Under the pieces are notes generated by a model, which saw only the letters and a list, made by a program, of their open reading frames with translations, was not told where the DNA came from and searched no databases. From Bacteroidota bacterium (GTDB taxonomy: Bacteria > Bacteroidota > Bacteroidia > Flavobacteriales > Schleiferiaceae), in the NCBI GenBank assembly GCA_024742495.1, contig JANSYJ010000003.1, positions 186,001-250,000 on the forward strand: 64,000 nt of DNA. Reading direction: 5' to 3'. This document shows positions 16,800-24,695 of the stretch, in pieces; within the stretch, counting starts at the first letter, position 1, and every line of letters begins with the position of its first letter. The position numbers and the translations under genes were made by a program.

Positions 16800-18406
16800 T
16801 GAATCTCTTAAAGTTCGTTTTCATCTTCTTTATTCTGGGTGCCTGCCAATCCCGCATTGAGCGCGACCCGCAAACGGTTTTCCGCTATAATGAATCGGCT
16901 GGAATAAGCAGTTTAGATCCAGCTTTTGCTCGCAATCAGGCCAATATTTGGGCTTGCCATCAGATTTATAATGGTTTAGTTCGAATGGATGATCAACTTC
17001 AGGTGCAGCCTGATTTGGCGGAATCATGGGAGGTGCTGGATAGCGGTAAGCTGTACCGTTTTAAAATCAGGGAAGATGTACGTTTTCACGAAGATCCTTG
17101 TTTTGGAAAAAAGGGAAGTAGAATTCTAAATGCCTCAGATTTTGCTTATTCCTTTGAGCGTTTAAGAAATGCAGAATTAGCCGCTCCAGGTGCATGGGTC
17201 TTACAAAAGCTAAAGTCAATTCGCATTCTAAACGATTATCAGCTTGAGCTGGAACTGAAAGAGCCATTTGCTCCATTTTTAGGAATATTAAGCATGAAAT
17301 ACTGCGCGGTAGTACCTAAGGAGGCCCTTGACTATTATGGCAGTGAATTTAGCCAGAACCCAGTTGGTACGGGTCCCTTTTATTTTAAGCTGTGGCTTGA
17401 GAATGAGAAGTTAGTACTTCGTAAAAACCCTCATTACTTTCAGTTTGATGATCAAGGGGAACGACTGCCCTATCTTGAGGCAGTGGCGGTGAGCTTTATC
17501 AGCGACAAGCAAAGTGCATTTTTAGAATTTTTGAAAGGGAATATCGATTTCCTATCCGGCCTGGATGCCTCCTATAAAGATGAGTTATTAGATGCAGAAG
17601 GAGCTTTGAGAGAAAAATATCAGTCGAAGTTTAAGCTTTACCGACAAGCCTATCTAAATACCGAATACCTAGCTTTCCTTAATGATCCAAAGGCCGGGCT
17701 TCCTGAAACTGAAATTTGGCAAAAAAGGGAGATTCGTCAGGCCCTTAACCATTGTTTCGATCGTGCGAAAATGATACGCTTTCTCCGCAATAATATTGGC
17801 ACTCCAGCCGAGCAAGGTATGATTCCGAGAGGCCTGCCTGCCTATGACTCCTTGGCAAATTATGGCTATTCCTATGCGCCTGAAAAAACTGATTCTTTAC
17901 TAATTGCCGCCGGATATCCCAGTGGAGAGGGGCTGCCAACATTAAGGCTTCAAACCAATAGTTCTTATCTGGATTTATGCGAGTACTTGCAAGCTGAGGC
18001 AAATAAACACGGTATTCCGGTTAAAGTAGAATTAGCACCACCAAGTACCTTAAGGCAAGCTATGGCCACTGCTAAAAGCCCCTTTTTCAGGGCCAGCTGG
18101 ATTGCAGATTATCCTGATTCAGAAAACTACTTGTCATTGTTTTACAGTGCCAATAAAGCACCGAATGGCCCCAATTACAGTCGTTTTGAAAATGAGCAAT
18201 TTGACCAATGGTATGAATTAGCCAGCCGCACAGCGAACGACAGTGTACGCATTGGACTTTATAGAAAAATGGATTCTCTGGTAATGCAAGAGGCACCAAT
18301 CATTCCCTTGTTCTATGATCAGGTGCTGCGCTTTTATCCTAAATCGGTACGAGGCCTAGGCGGCAATGCCTTAAACCTTTTAGACCTAAGTCAGGTACAG
18401 AAGTAA
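16799..18406 (+). CDS. Oligopeptide/solute-binding lipoprotein (SBP_bac_5 family)
   Basis: A 535-residue periplasmic binding protein with lipobox ILGAC (Cys16). It has the family opening (SLDPAFARNQANIWACHQIYNGLVRMDDQLQVQPDLAESWEV split over two halves) and the DYPDSENYLSLFYSANK region typical of peptide-binding OppA/DppA-like proteins. These proteins normally hand substrate to an ABC permease, but no permease or ATPase is nearby; the upstream genes code for a lipoprotein and a barrel. The start codon overlaps the barrel stop. It may serve a distant Opp system or act as a stand-alone sensor or scavenger. Confidence 0.87.
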   Translation: MNLLKFVFIFFILGACQSRIERDPQTVFRYNESAGISSLDPAFARNQANIWACHQIYNGLVRMDDQLQVQPDLAESWEVLDSGKLYRFKIREDVRFHEDPCFGKKGSRILNASDFAYSFERLRNAELAAPGAWVLQKLKSIRILNDYQLELELKEPFAPFLGILSMKYCAVVPKEALDYYGSEFSQNPVGTGPFYFKLWLENEKLVLRKNPHYFQFDDQGERLPYLEAVAVSFISDKQSAFLEFLKGNIDFLSGLDASYKDELLDAEGALREKYQSKFKLYRQAYLNTEYLAFLNDPKAGLPETEIWQKREIRQALNHCFDRAKMIRFLRNNIGTPAEQGMIPRGLPAYDSLANYGYSYAPEKTDSLLIAAGYPSGEGLPTLRLQTNSSYLDLCEYLQAEANKHGIPVKVELAPPSTLRQAMATAKSPFFRASWIADYPDSENYLSLFYSANKAPNGPNYSRFENEQFDQWYELASRTANDSVRIGLYRKMDSLVMQEAPIIPLFYDQVLRFYPKSVRGLGGNALNLLDLSQVQK

Positions 18407-18430
18407 TCTTCCTTTTTACAGATCAGGCTC

Positions 18431-19870
18431 TTAAGCCTTTTTGATTTTTTTAATCTTATAGCCTATACCAGCAATAATTAAGGTCATTATTGGGCTGAGG
18501 TAGTTAAAGAAGGCATAAGGTAAATAGGCCCCAACTCCAACCCCCAAAACGCCACTTTGATAGGCGCCACAAGTGTTCCAAGGAATTAGTACCGAGGTAA
18601 CGGTACCGCTATCTTCTAAGGTTCTACTTAAATTTTCTGGCGCGAGTCCTTGTTTTTCATAGGCATCAGCAAACATGCGGCCGGGAACTACAATTGCAAG
18701 GTATTGATCGCTGGCGGTAATATTAACCGTTAAACAGGTGCCTACAGTGGTTGCTACCAAAGAGAAGGTCCCCTTTGCTAAATTCAATAATGCGCTGGAG
18801 ATGCTTTTCAAAAAGCCACAAGCTTCCATAGCACCACCAAAGATCATGGCCGCAACAATTAACCATACTGTTTTTAGCATGCCAGCCATCCCAGAGGAAT
18901 TTAAAAGGTCCACCAATATGGGATGCTCAGCGGGAATAACAACATCAACAGTTAAGGCATTCACCAATACTTTGTAAACACCAATAAAGCCTCCATCACC
19001 AATTTCTGTTGCCAAATTCATTACAAGCTCGTATTGAAAAACCAAGGCGGCAACAACACCAGCTAAGGCCCCTATGAGAATGGCCGGTAAGGCAGGAACC
19101 TTTTTTACAATGAGGCCAATTACTAATGCGGGTACGATAAATAAGGCCGGACTCAAATTAAAGGTCCCTTCCAACTCACTATTTAAGGCGCTAATGTTTT
19201 GTATTTCTGCCCCGCCATCTTGCCAAAAACCAATAATAAAGAATAGGATTAATGATATCACAAATGTTGGAACGGTGGTGTAAAGCATATAGCGGATGTG
19301 AGTAAACAAATCCGTTCCCGCCATGGCTGGTGCTAGGTTGGTAGTATCAGATAAAGGTGAAAGCTTATCACCAAAATAGGCACCCGAAATTACCGCTCCT
19401 GCTACCATGGCTTGATTGAGACCCAGCGCCTGACCGATGCCAATTAGGGCAATACCCACGGTTGCGGTGGTGCTCCAACTGCTGCCTGTGGCGAGGGAGA
19501 TAATAGCACAAATTACAGCGGTAGCAGGCAAAAAATAGCTGGGGTTTAAAATCTGTAAGCCGTAATAAATCATCGCAGGTACTACTCCACTAATCATCCA
19601 TGAGCCCGCCAAGGCTCCAATTAAAAGCAAAATAATTATGGCACCTACCGATTGCTTTATCGATTCTCCAATACCTTCTAGAATGTTTTCCCATTTAACG
19701 CCACGAATAATGCCAATAAGAGCTGCGACCGCCCCACTTAGCATCAAGATAATTTGATTGGAACCATCAAGAGCACCGTCTTGAAAAACATACTTCACGT
19801 TAAAAAGAAGAAGACCTATTAAAACGAAAACGGGTATAAGGGCGATGCCCAATGGGGATTTTTGCTCCAT
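18431..19870 (-). CDS. nhaC: Na+/H+ antiporter, NhaC family
   Basis: A 479-residue inner-membrane protein with about 12 hydrophobic segments. Family features include SGAYFGDKLSPLSDTTNLAPAMAGTDLFTHIRYM and TWSTTATVG-like TGSSWSTTATVGIALIG. NhaC proteins exchange cytoplasmic sodium for external protons and keep pH and sodium balance, in line with a marine lifestyle. Some members of this superfamily exchange organic acids such as malate/lactate (MleN), so the substrate is not certain. It lies 43 bases after maf and may end that operon; it converges with the binding-protein gene. Confidence 0.88.
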   Translation of the reverse strand: MEQKSPLGIALIPVFVLIGLLLFNVKYVFQDGALDGSNQIILMLSGAVAALIGIIRGVKWENILEGIGESIKQSVGAIIILLLIGALAGSWMISGVVPAMIYYGLQILNPSYFLPATAVICAIISLATGSSWSTTATVGIALIGIGQALGLNQAMVAGAVISGAYFGDKLSPLSDTTNLAPAMAGTDLFTHIRYMLYTTVPTFVISLILFFIIGFWQDGGAEIQNISALNSELEGTFNLSPALFIVPALVIGLIVKKVPALPAILIGALAGVVAALVFQYELVMNLATEIGDGGFIGVYKVLVNALTVDVVIPAEHPILVDLLNSSGMAGMLKTVWLIVAAMIFGGAMEACGFLKSISSALLNLAKGTFSLVATTVGTCLTVNITASDQYLAIVVPGRMFADAYEKQGLAPENLSRTLEDSGTVTSVLIPWNTCGAYQSGVLGVGVGAYLPYAFFNYLSPIMTLIIAGIGYKIKKIKKA

Positions 19871-19913
19871 GCGATTTATTGTGGTTCCCGATAATACAAA
19901 AAAAGAAGCAGGC

Positions 19914-20495
19914 CTAGAGTCGCTTTTTTAAGTAATCGACGATAAGATGCGTCGGAAGGCCCATTACTGTAAAGTAGGAACCATGTATGGCTTCAATCGC
20001 ACTTAAACCAATCCATTCTTGAATTCCATAAGCGCCCGCCTTATCGTAAGGTTTATAATGGTCTACATAATATTCCATTTCCTCCCTTTCTAAGGACTTA
20101 AAGCGAACACTACAGCGATCCGACAAAATGTGTTTACCCTCTGGACCAATGAAACAAACTGCGGTAATAACCTCATGTTCTTGGCCAGATAGTTTTTGAA
20201 GCATCGCCAAGGCCTCCGATCGATTACGGGCTTTTTCTAAAGATTCATTATTGTTCCATACCACCGTATCGGAGCAAATTAAAAGCTCCTTCTCCTTTCT
20301 TTCGGGCGCTAAGTGATCTGCTTTTGCAGATGCTAAATATTCAGCGATTTCCGCAGCTTTTAAGCTTGCGGGATAATTTTCATCAAAATCGGCCTTCATC
20401 TGCCGAAACTGTAAACCCAGCGAACGTAGCAAGTCTGCTCGCCGTGGCGATTGTGAACCCAAAAGAAGGGGTGTTTTTTGCCACTCTAAGGCCAT
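19914..20495 (-). CDS. maf: Maf-family nucleotide pyrophosphatase
   Basis: A 193-residue cytosolic protein with the Maf signature LLGSQSPRRADLLRSLG near the N-terminus and KAGAYGIQEWIG toward the C-terminus. Maf proteins hydrolyse dTTP/UTP or modified nucleotides and are considered house-cleaning enzymes; the septum-inhibitor name is historical. The start overlaps the stop of the UbiA gene by ten bases, within a five-gene minus-strand run. Confidence 0.92.
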   Translation of the reverse strand: MALEWQKTPLLLGSQSPRRADLLRSLGLQFRQMKADFDENYPASLKAAEIAEYLASAKADHLAPERKEKELLICSDTVVWNNNESLEKARNRSEALAMLQKLSGQEHEVITAVCFIGPEGKHILSDRCSVRFKSLEREEMEYYVDHYKPYDKAGAYGIQEWIGLSAIEAIHGSYFTVMGLPTHLIVDYLKKRL

Positions 20496-21418
20496 CCGTA
20501 AAAAAAGGCTAAGGTGAAAAAGGGCATACTTAAAATTCCTAGTAGCATAATAAGCTTGGCTAGGCTGCTGGCCTTGTGAAACTGTATTGGAGCATTAGCC
20601 CGAAAAATTTGGTAAATAAGCAGTAAAAGGGGCAGCACCACAGCCAAAAGTACGTAGCTGCCCGAGCTATAATTTGCAGAACCGAAAAGGGAATTAATAG
20701 TATAATCCAAAATGGGGTAGAGGCCAATAAGCACTATTGCAATAATAACAAGCTTCATGATTTTGGCGGGAAGCAAAATGGCCAGGGTCTTATAAGCGGA
20801 TAATCGATCACCCTCTTTATCCTCCAGGTCTTTAATCATTTCTCTAATGAAGTTTAGCCAAAAGGCCAATAAGGAGTAATACATAATAACCTTAAAACCT
20901 TCTTGTACTACGGGAGCATTTTCCTCATTTCCAGCAGGTAAGAAATCGAAAATGGCAATTAAAAAAATTGGCATCGCCGTTAATAGAGAAACTATCACGT
21001 TTCCTATAATTGGTCTTTTCTTAAGATCAAAAGCATACAAATAAAGTAGGGAGGCGGCTAGGGGCGCGATCATCCATAAATTGCTCATATCCACTTTTAG
21101 TGCTAAAAAATAGCTGCACAAGGTGGCGAGGGCCACGGTGGCAAAATAGAAGTACCAAGCGAAGTCCTCCGAAACACTTTTCCCAATAGTTATTCGCTGA
21201 GGTTTGTTAAGGCTGTCGGTTTGTAAATCGTACAAGTCGTTAATTACATAGCCTCCGGCCGCCAATAGGATGGAACAAAGCACGCCCAAAGAAAAATACC
21301 AATGATCTAGAGCATGGGGTAAATTCATCGGCTCGGTGAAGCTAAACCGAATTAAATATTGAATAAAGGCGATCATTAGCAAGTTTGGCCAACGAACGAG
21401 TTTTAAGAGTGCTACCAT
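20486..21418 (-). CDS. UbiA-family prenyltransferase
   Basis: About 310 residues from the ATG at 21418 (an in-frame TTG at 21442 is less likely). It has some eight to nine membrane helices and both Asp-rich motifs of the family: NDLYDLQTD, and KDLEDKEGDRLSAYKTLA. These bind the Mg-diphosphate of the prenyl donor. In Bacteroidota, genes of this type next to maf and a KdsC-like phosphatase are often named geranylgeranylglycerol-phosphate geranylgeranyltransferase; the acceptor cannot be told from sequence. Overlaps with both neighbours indicate one operon. Confidence 0.87.
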   Translation of the reverse strand: MVALLKLVRWPNLLMIAFIQYLIRFSFTEPMNLPHALDHWYFSLGVLCSILLAAGGYVINDLYDLQTDSLNKPQRITIGKSVSEDFAWYFYFATVALATLCSYFLALKVDMSNLWMIAPLAASLLYLYAFDLKKRPIIGNVIVSLLTAMPIFLIAIFDFLPAGNEENAPVVQEGFKVIMYYSLLAFWLNFIREMIKDLEDKEGDRLSAYKTLAILLPAKIMKLVIIAIVLIGLYPILDYTINSLFGSANYSSGSYVLLAVVLPLLLLIYQIFRANAPIQFHKASSLAKLIMLLGILSMPFFTLAFFYGWP

Positions 21419-21945
21419 TGAAAGTCGTCTTCCAACATCCAATTATCTTGGACTTTTAAAGTTTGTTCAATCACATCCCGCACGCAGCCTTGTCCACCTA
21501 TAACAGGGGAAACATAATCCACTACTTGTCGTACTTCCGGAACTGCATTTGCCGGTGCACAGGAGAGCCCAGCTAATTTAAGAACGGGGATGTCGGGAAC
21601 ATCGTCTCCCATGTAGAGCACATTCTCCGCTTTTATATCTTGATGGCTATAGACCGCTAGATAGTCTTCCCAACTCTCAACTTTATGACTGGCGCGCATA
21701 TAGATATCCGTTACTCCCAATCCACGCATTACACTTTTCACACCATCACAATGTCCACCAGAAATGATGGCGATGGGGTAGCCCTTTTTAATAGCCAGTT
21801 GCACGGCATAGCCATCTTTGGAGTTCAAATTCCGAACCGGTTTCCCATCGGCACCAATTTGAAAAACCCCACTATTGAGTACGCCATCCATATCAAAGGC
21901 AAAGGCTTTTATTTGATTGAGTACTTGCTTATAGTTTTTCTTCAT
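21412..21945 (-). CDS. KdsC-like HAD phosphatase
   Basis: A 177-residue HAD-superfamily C0 phosphatase without cap. Motif I is AFDMDGVLNSGVF (nucleophile Asp), followed by NSKDGYAVQLAIKKGYPIAIISGG (motif II) and YMGDDVPDIPVLKLAG (motif IV). This matches 3-deoxy-D-manno-octulosonate-8-phosphate phosphatase, needed for Kdo in LPS, although related tetrameric phosphatases act on other sugar phosphates. No other kds gene is adjacent. It overlaps the DUF2520 gene by 17 bases and the UbiA gene by 7. Confidence 0.85.
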   Translation of the reverse strand: MKKNYKQVLNQIKAFAFDMDGVLNSGVFQIGADGKPVRNLNSKDGYAVQLAIKKGYPIAIISGGHCDGVKSVMRGLGVTDIYMRASHKVESWEDYLAVYSHQDIKAENVLYMGDDVPDIPVLKLAGLSCAPANAVPEVRQVVDYVSPVIGGQGCVRDVIEQTLKVQDNWMLEDDFQW

Positions 21946-22672
21946 ATTCCTTCCGGATCAAATCACTTAATTTCTTGTAAAGGTCTGCAAGTTCAGGATT
22001 TTTCAGCATTTTAAGATGCGTTTCCATGGTTGTATTATCACCCCTAACAGCTGGCCCCGTTTGCCTCTTAATAGGGTCTATCTGATCTAAACCTTTTACT
22101 TGTTGATTCAATAAGGGTTTTAAGATTTCCAAGGGCAAATCCACTTCTTTTAATTCTTGAGCAGCCCAATGGTACAAGTAATTACTAAAATTATGACCGA
22201 TAACCGCGGCCAGATGAAGCCTTTGCCTTTGCGTACTGGGAACGCGATAGGCTTTTAGATCATATTTTTTGGAGAATTCCTCAAGCTGCTCAATGGTGCT
22301 TTTATCTGAAGCTTCTAAGCATAAGGGTACTTCAGATAAGGCAAAGGTGCTTTGCTCGGTGATACTCATCAGGGGATAGATAATTCCTCTGTCTTGGTGT
22401 TTTGATGATAAACTTGATAAAGGCACCGTGCCAGAACAGTGGGCGAGGATTCCCGTTTGAGCGGGGATTTCTTTGGATAGGGCCTCAATATTACGATCCG
22501 CAATGCATATTAGGCAAAGGTCTGCATCCTTCCCCAACTGTTCAATTGGTCTTTGGCTTTTGGATTTCGGCTGTCGAGCAAAAATCTGCACCTCCAATCC
22601 CAAAGCTCTAAATTGAGCATTAAAGTAATTGGCAACTTTGCCATTTCCGATAAGGGCCACCTTTCTAATCAT
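21929..22672 (-). CDS. Rossmann-fold and DUF2520 protein
   Basis: A 247-residue protein with an N-terminal dinucleotide-binding fold (VALIGNGKVANYFNAQFRALG, a GxGxxA-type loop) and a helical C-terminal DUF2520 domain (RLHLAAVIGHNFSNYLYHWA). It resembles F420/NADP-dependent oxidoreductases and ketopantoate reductase-like proteins; the reaction is unknown. First gene of the run DUF2520 - KdsC-like - UbiA - maf (- nhaC), an arrangement I recall as common in Flavobacteriia, which suggests a lineage-conserved housekeeping set. Confidence 0.82.
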   Translation of the reverse strand: MIRKVALIGNGKVANYFNAQFRALGLEVQIFARQPKSKSQRPIEQLGKDADLCLICIADRNIEALSKEIPAQTGILAHCSGTVPLSSLSSKHQDRGIIYPLMSITEQSTFALSEVPLCLEASDKSTIEQLEEFSKKYDLKAYRVPSTQRQRLHLAAVIGHNFSNYLYHWAAQELKEVDLPLEILKPLLNQQVKGLDQIDPIKRQTGPAVRGDNTTMETHLKMLKNPELADLYKKLSDLIRKEYEEKL

Positions 22673-22751
22673 TCCTCAAAAATAAGCAAAGCCTATAAGC
22701 CTAAAAACGCGTTAAAATAATAGTATCTTGGGCCTTTAAACTCTGCTATTA

Positions 22752-24695
22752 ATGAATTACCGAATGAGAATTGTGTTCCTACTATTGCTAGTATTAGCAG
22801 GAATAGGGAGCACAAGAGCTGCGCATTTGATTGGGGGAGAAATAACCTACACTTGTCAAGGTAATAACCTTTACACCATATCTTTAAGAGTATATCGAGA
22901 CTGTGGAGGCGGTGGAGCGGCATTTGATGCGAATGCTAATATTGCGATATACGACATTAACAATCAGCTTATTACTACTCTTGCACCGGCAAGAGGACAA
23001 ATAATATCTTTAAATAATACTCTTACCAGCGATCCTTGTGTAACGGTTCCAGCCAACCTCTGTGTGGAGTATGCCGATTATGAGGAAACAGTGAGTTTAC
23101 CGCCTGTGGTTGGGGGCTATACTATTGTGCATCAGCGCTGCTGCCGAAATTCGATTATTGGAAATGTGAGTAATCCTGGAAATTATGGAAACACATACTC
23201 CATCGCTATTCCGAGTATGGATACCACTTGTAATAGTGCTCCTCAAATTCTAAATCCACCAGATAATGTTCTCTGTTTAAATCGCCCAGCAACCATCGAT
23301 CTACAAGTTTCAGAAGCAGATGGCGATTCTTTGAGTTATGATATTTGCCAAATTTTTGCGGGTGGCGGAAGCTCTGGAGCTGGCGGCGGTGGAAACTGTT
23401 TCGCGGTAGTTCCTAATCCGCCCTGCCCACCACCATTTACCCCAATCCCTTTTTCGGCACCCTACACTTTCTCCAATCCCATACCGGCATCGGTTAATTT
23501 CACTATTAATCCGCGAACGGGTAGAATCCGAGGAACAGCAAATCAAGCGGGTGTTTATGTGGCTGGAATATGCATTACCGAATGGCGTAATGGGCAAATT
23601 TTAAGCACGGTGCGTTTAGACTATCAATTCGCGGTTACCAATTGTACTCAAAATGTGATTTCTGATATGAAAACACCAATTGAGGACCCCACCATACTTT
23701 GCGATGGATTAACCGTACAGTTTGAGAGTGAAACTAGCAATGCCAATAGCTTATTATGGAAATTTGGTGACCCCAGCACCAGCGCCGATACCAGCAGTGC
23801 TACCAATCCAACCTGGACCTTTCCGCGGCCTGGAACTTACTTTGTAGAATTAATCGCAAACCCCGGACAAACCTGTAGTGATACTACATTCGCACCTTTT
23901 GAGGTAATTGCCCCGGTTCAAGCAGACTTTCTCTGGGATGGCGTTCCCTGTTTTGAGGTGCAAAATATTCGCTTCCAGGCAACGGGTTCCAATATTCGGC
24001 CGAACACCCGCTACGAATGGGATTTCGGTGCCGATGCGTTAATTCCAAGCGTTCAAGGTCCTAATGCTTTTGGAATATCTTGGACGCAATCCGGACCAAA
24101 ACCTGTAAAGCTGACCCTCTATTGGGATAGCTGCTCTCAAGAAGTTGTGGATACGATTAACATTGTAAGAGGCAATGTTTTTGCCTTTGCAGGAAATGAT
24201 ACGGCTATACAGCGGGGGCAAGATTTGCGCCTAAATGCCAATTTCGGCGCGGACTATTATTGGTCGGCCAGCTCGCCAATTGAATTGGATAATCCTTTTG
24301 CACGTTCACCAAGCCTTCGCTTTAGAAGAGAGGACGACACCGTTCAAGTATTTTTGGAACTCACCGATCAATATGGCTGTAAGGGCTGGGATTCGCTTTG
24401 GGTATATATTAGTGATGACCTCGACGCGGCAGTGTATAATATAATTACTCCTAATGGAGATGGTGTAAACGACTACTTCGATTTGAAATACATCAATCCT
24501 TCTAGTAATTGTGCGCTAACCATTATAAATCGCTGGGGCGCGGAAGTGTACCGAGATCAAAGTTATAATAATGACTGGTTTGGTACCGACCAAGATGGCA
24601 ACACCCTTCCCGATGGAACCTATTACTACATTTTGCAATGTGGTATCGAAGTGCGCTCCACGGGACCGATAACGATAAATAGTTTTTACGATTAG
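22752..24695 (+). CDS. T9SS type B sorted surface protein with PKD-like domain
   Basis: A 647-residue exported protein. The signal peptide ends near GIGSTRA, followed by AHLIGGEITYTC and a Cys-containing N-terminal domain (RVYRDCGGG...HQRCCRNS). A PKD-like region follows around residues 310-390 (SNSLLWKFGDPSTSADTSS...FPRPGTYFVELIAN). The C-terminus is the gliding-motility type B sorting domain: NIITPNGDGVNDYFDLKYI, INRWGAEVYR, LPDGTYYYILQC. It should be exported by T9SS and attached or released at the cell surface, perhaps as an adhesin. A TATCTTGG box (22724-22731) may be its -7 element. Its stop overlaps that of ccmF by four bases. Confidence 0.9.
   Translation: MNYRMRIVFLLLLVLAGIGSTRAAHLIGGEITYTCQGNNLYTISLRVYRDCGGGGAAFDANANIAIYDINNQLITTLAPARGQIISLNNTLTSDPCVTVPANLCVEYADYEETVSLPPVVGGYTIVHQRCCRNSIIGNVSNPGNYGNTYSIAIPSMDTTCNSAPQILNPPDNVLCLNRPATIDLQVSEADGDSLSYDICQIFAGGGSSGAGGGGNCFAVVPNPPCPPPFTPIPFSAPYTFSNPIPASVNFTINPRTGRIRGTANQAGVYVAGICITEWRNGQILSTVRLDYQFAVTNCTQNVISDMKTPIEDPTILCDGLTVQFESETSNANSLLWKFGDPSTSADTSSATNPTWTFPRPGTYFVELIANPGQTCSDTTFAPFEVIAPVQADFLWDGVPCFEVQNIRFQATGSNIRPNTRYEWDFGADALIPSVQGPNAFGISWTQSGPKPVKLTLYWDSCSQEVVDTINIVRGNVFAFAGNDTAIQRGQDLRLNANFGADYYWSASSPIELDNPFARSPSLRFRREDDTVQVFLELTDQYGCKGWDSLWVYISDDLDAAVYNIITPNGDGVNDYFDLKYINPSSNCALTIINRWGAEVYRDQSYNNDWFGTDQDGNTLPDGTYYYILQCGIEVRSTGPITINSFYD

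Noticed and set aside
18425-18442. Short hairpin AGGCT/AGCCT with T tract between the binding-protein gene and nhaC
   Set aside because: Five base pairs only and partly inside the nhaC coding end; too weak to call a terminator.
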